Part shown: piece after piece, positions 51,188 to 53,517 of the stretch
How positions within the stretch are numbered: position 1 is the stretch's first letter
How the letters are laid out: every line of letters starts with the position of its first letter
Assembly: GCA_050741915.1 (NCBI GenBank)
Contig: JBOGEX010000011.1
Location: forward strand, 1 to 53,517
Direction of reading: 5' to 3'
Origin: JACCTH01 sp050741915
GTDB taxonomy: Bacteria; Actinomycetota; Acidimicrobiia; Spongiisociales; ZC4RG35
DNA: 53,517 bases
The notes under the pieces: model-generated
What the model was told of the DNA's origin: nothing
The model's database searches: none
The model's input: only the letters and a program-made list of their open reading frames with translations
Translations under genes and position numbers: made by a program

Positions 51188-53495
51188 CGACCCCCGCCCG
51201 TCCCTTCGGGCGCGCTCGGACCAAGTCGATGAAATGGTGTGCGAACTATCGAGGACGCACCCGGAGCTCGGCGTGCTGGCCGTGGGCGGATACGGCCGGC
51301 AGGAACTCTGCCTCTACTCCGACATCGACCTGCTCTTCCTCTATGAGGGGGCCGCTCCCGAGGAGTCGGTTCGGTCGATCCTCTACCCGCTTTGGGACGC
51401 TCGACACAAGGTCGGGCACGCCACCAGAACCGTGCGCGCCACCCTCGACTTCGCCCGCGACGATCTCCCGGCACTTTGCTCTTTGTTCTCCGCCCGCATG
51501 ATCTCGGGTCCCCCACCTCTCCTGGACGAGCTTCGGGCCGGCCTGGCCCGGCTCCTCACTGGCTCCAGGGCCAATCTGGCCGAACTGCTGGCGGCAGAGG
51601 AACACAAGGTGTGGGAGCGAGAACCCTTTGCCCGTCAGGAACTCGACGTCAAGGGAGGCCGCGGCGGACTTCGAAGTCACCACCGAATCGAGTGGGACCG
51701 CAGCAGGTCGCGGCTGATCGGAGAGGAGCCGGTACTCGATACTCGGCCCGGCGAGCAAACAGCCGTCGAGACCCTGCTTGAGGTCCGCCAGGCCCTGCAC
51801 GCGGTCCAGCGGCGTGCGTCCGATCTCTTTCCGGTCGAGCTGCGGAGGCAAGTAGGCGAGTGGTTGGGACGCGATCCGACGGAGGTCGCCACCGAGGTCT
51901 ACGGAGCCGCCCGGACCATCGACGGGATCGCGGCCCTCAGGTGGGGCCGGGTTCGTCCGGCCGGGGCCGACCCGATCCAGCACGCCGGCTTGGCGGTGAT
52001 TCGTCTGGTGCGCTCGCGGTGGGGGAAACGAGAACCGGCGGCCACCCCCTTTGCGTACGCCCGCTCGGCGACGGCCTCCGGCTCGGGCGGGCGCCTCTCT
52101 TCGTGGGAAAGCGATTTCGTCTCCCGGAGCGGGCCGCCCGATTGGCAACCGGGAGATCGCTCAAGCCTTATTACCCTCCTGGCTGCCGGCCCTTCTGGAT
52201 GGGAAGCGCTCCTCGGGCTCTGGGAGGCAGGTTGGTTGACCCGTGCCCTTCCCGAGCTGGGACATCTGCGCGGTCTGGCCCAGGTGGCTCCCTTCCACGG
52301 CCATCCCGTCGACGCCCACCTCGGTGCCACCGTGGCCAATGTTGTCGACCTGGCCGAGGGCGACATCGACTGGTGCGCCGAGATCGCCGAACAGATCGGC
52401 GGTCTCGATGAGGTTCTGCTGGCAGCGTTCCTCCATGACATCGGAAAAGGTCTGCCCGGCGATCACTCTCAAACTGGGAGCAAGGTGGCCCGCGACATGC
52501 TGACCCGTATCGGTTTCTCGTCGGCCACCGCGGGGCTGGTAGGAGCTGCCGTCCGCCACCATCTTCTCCTGCCCGAGACGGCGTTTCGCCAAGACGTCGA
52601 GGACCCCGGGGTCATCGCCACGCTGGCGCGAGAAGTGGGAAACATCGCCTTCCTCCGGACCCTCACTCTGCTGAGCGTGGCTGACGCTCGCGCCACCGGA
52701 AGCGATATGTGGAGTCCCTGGAAGGAGTCATTACTCCGCGGACTGGTGACAAAGACCGCCGCCCGTCTGGGCGGGACGGGGTCGGAGTTATTTGGTGAGT
52801 CGATCGACGAGCTGGCGGCTTTGGTCCCCGATCTCAGCCGTCAGGCAGTAACGAGACACCTCGAGGGAATGCCGTCCGGATATCTCGGTCGCTTTGGAGC
52901 GGATGTGGTCGCCAGCCACCTTCGCCTCGTCAATCCGGTGCTGGGATCGGCGGAAGTGCGGACTGCGGTCGTGCCGGGTGCGCCTGTGTCCAACCTGGTC
53001 GTGGCCGCACGGGATCGACCTGGTTTGCTCGCCACAGTTTCCGGAGTGCTGGCCCTTCACAACCTCAACGTGCTCGAGGCCCGGGTGGTGACCCGAGCCG
53101 ACGGTCTGGCGATCGACACGTTCCGCGTAGCTGATGCCCGCGGCTCAGACATGGTGGGTCAGGGACGGTGGCCGGCCGTTCGCGAAAGCCTGGAAAGGAC
53201 TTTCGCCGGCACGCTCGACCTCGAGAGCCGTCTGGCCGAAAAACGCGCCGGATCACCTCAGCCGACCCCCGCCCCAGATGTCAGGATCGGAGATTCGACG
53301 ATCGATGTCCGCGCTCCCGATCGGGTGGGATTGCTTCACGACCTGGCCGCGGCGATGACGTCACTGGGCCTCGTCATCACATTGGCCAAAATCGACACTC
53401 GCCGGGGGGAAGCGATCGACGTGTTCGAGTTCAGAAATCCGACCGAGCGATCACCCGAGGAGGTCCGCACCGCCCTCCTCGCCGCCCTCGACTAA
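51162..53495 (+). CDS. glnD: PII nucleotidyltransferase/removing enzyme
   Basis: A 777-residue sensor of glutamine. Nucleotidyltransferase domain with VGGYGRQELCLYSDIDLLFL, GlnD-linker, HD phosphohydrolase domain with LLAAFLHDIGKGLPGDHSQT, and two C-terminal ACT domains (VVAARDRPGLLATVSGVLAL and VRAPDRVGLLHDLAAAM). It attaches and removes a nucleotide on Y51 of PII. In characterised actinobacteria this enzyme adenylylates rather than uridylylates PII, so AMP is the likely modification if the host is actinobacterial. GTG start overlapping glnB by 26 bases. Confidence 0.95.
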   Translation: MSEEPKPSNDPRPSLRARSDQVDEMVCELSRTHPELGVLAVGGYGRQELCLYSDIDLLFLYEGAAPEESVRSILYPLWDARHKVGHATRTVRATLDFARDDLPALCSLFSARMISGPPPLLDELRAGLARLLTGSRANLAELLAAEEHKVWEREPFARQELDVKGGRGGLRSHHRIEWDRSRSRLIGEEPVLDTRPGEQTAVETLLEVRQALHAVQRRASDLFPVELRRQVGEWLGRDPTEVATEVYGAARTIDGIAALRWGRVRPAGADPIQHAGLAVIRLVRSRWGKREPAATPFAYARSATASGSGGRLSSWESDFVSRSGPPDWQPGDRSSLITLLAAGPSGWEALLGLWEAGWLTRALPELGHLRGLAQVAPFHGHPVDAHLGATVANVVDLAEGDIDWCAEIAEQIGGLDEVLLAAFLHDIGKGLPGDHSQTGSKVARDMLTRIGFSSATAGLVGAAVRHHLLLPETAFRQDVEDPGVIATLAREVGNIAFLRTLTLLSVADARATGSDMWSPWKESLLRGLVTKTAARLGGTGSELFGESIDELAALVPDLSRQAVTRHLEGMPSGYLGRFGADVVASHLRLVNPVLGSAEVRTAVVPGAPVSNLVVAARDRPGLLATVSGVLALHNLNVLEARVVTRADGLAIDTFRVADARGSDMVGQGRWPAVRESLERTFAGTLDLESRLAEKRAGSPQPTPAPDVRIGDSTIDVRAPDRVGLLHDLAAAMTSLGLVITLAKIDTRRGEAIDVFEFRNPTERSPEEVRTALLAALD

Positions 53496-53517
53496 CCCCC
53501 TTGCGAACCCAGGGTTG

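Overview
This window is a GC-rich, gene-dense stretch of bacterial chromosome that most resembles an uncultured-type actinobacterium. Pointers are the F420/deazaflavin-type oxidoreductase (46405-46839), the amt-glnB-glnD operon, the dnaG-rpoD and glyS/uppS/recO neighbourhood, frequent GTG/TTG starts, apparently leaderless promoters and tRNAs without an encoded CCA end. An Acidimicrobiia-like lineage is a reasonable guess, but it is an inference and not proven by any marker here. Most same-strand neighbours overlap by 4 to 26 bases, and several convergent pairs overlap at their 3' ends.

Layout. 1-13 kb is signalling: a tRNA with a CAT anticodon, a VOC protein, a 1274-residue soluble-adenylyl-cyclase-like protein (two cyclase domains, AAA-type ATPase, TPR), a secreted acidic protein, a coupled PAS/metallo-beta-lactamase-fold pair, LtrA, a receiver/thioredoxin-reductase-like fusion coupled to a cyclic-nucleotide-binding histidine kinase, then UspA and aat. 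13-17 kb holds metabolic genes (AidB-like acyl-CoA dehydrogenase, FAD amine oxidase-like protein, P1/DmpA peptidase). 17-21 kb is an operon for a receiver protein, a HEAT-repeat protein, a processive GT2 glycosyltransferase and a DUF3105 protein. 21-27 kb looks accessory: a toxin-antitoxin pair, a 3' fragment of tRNA-Asn, a polytopic protein with two heme-c motifs overlapping a membrane SpoIIE/RsbU phosphatase, a decayed lipoprotein gene, the intact tRNA-Asn, a frameshifted VOC gene, a second toxin-antitoxin pair and TerC.

27-36 kb is housekeeping: rpoD, dnaG, glyS, an ECF sigma factor with a membrane partner, uppS, recO, phhB. 36-42 kb is a TetR-controlled locus: TetR, an alpha/beta hydrolase, an alpha/beta hydrolase fused to a glycosyltransferase, then OsmC and an FAD oxidoreductase on a second promoter with related half-sites. 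42-48 kb has a winged-helix protein, ClpB, the deazaflavin-type protein, an HxlR regulator with a divergent 65-residue orphan, and a DUF1304 protein. 48-53.5 kb has an aldehyde dehydrogenase and the divergent nitrogen-control operon amt-glnB-glnD, separated by a perfect 48-base palindrome.

The items I consider most worth following up are the hydrolase-glycosyltransferase fusion with a Cys in place of the Ser nucleophile, the composite cyclase together with a possible cAMP/redox two-component pair, two families of dispersed palindromes, and the tRNA-Asn-bounded membrane redox/phosphatase segment. No CRISPR array, transposase, integrase, rRNA or phage gene was recognised.
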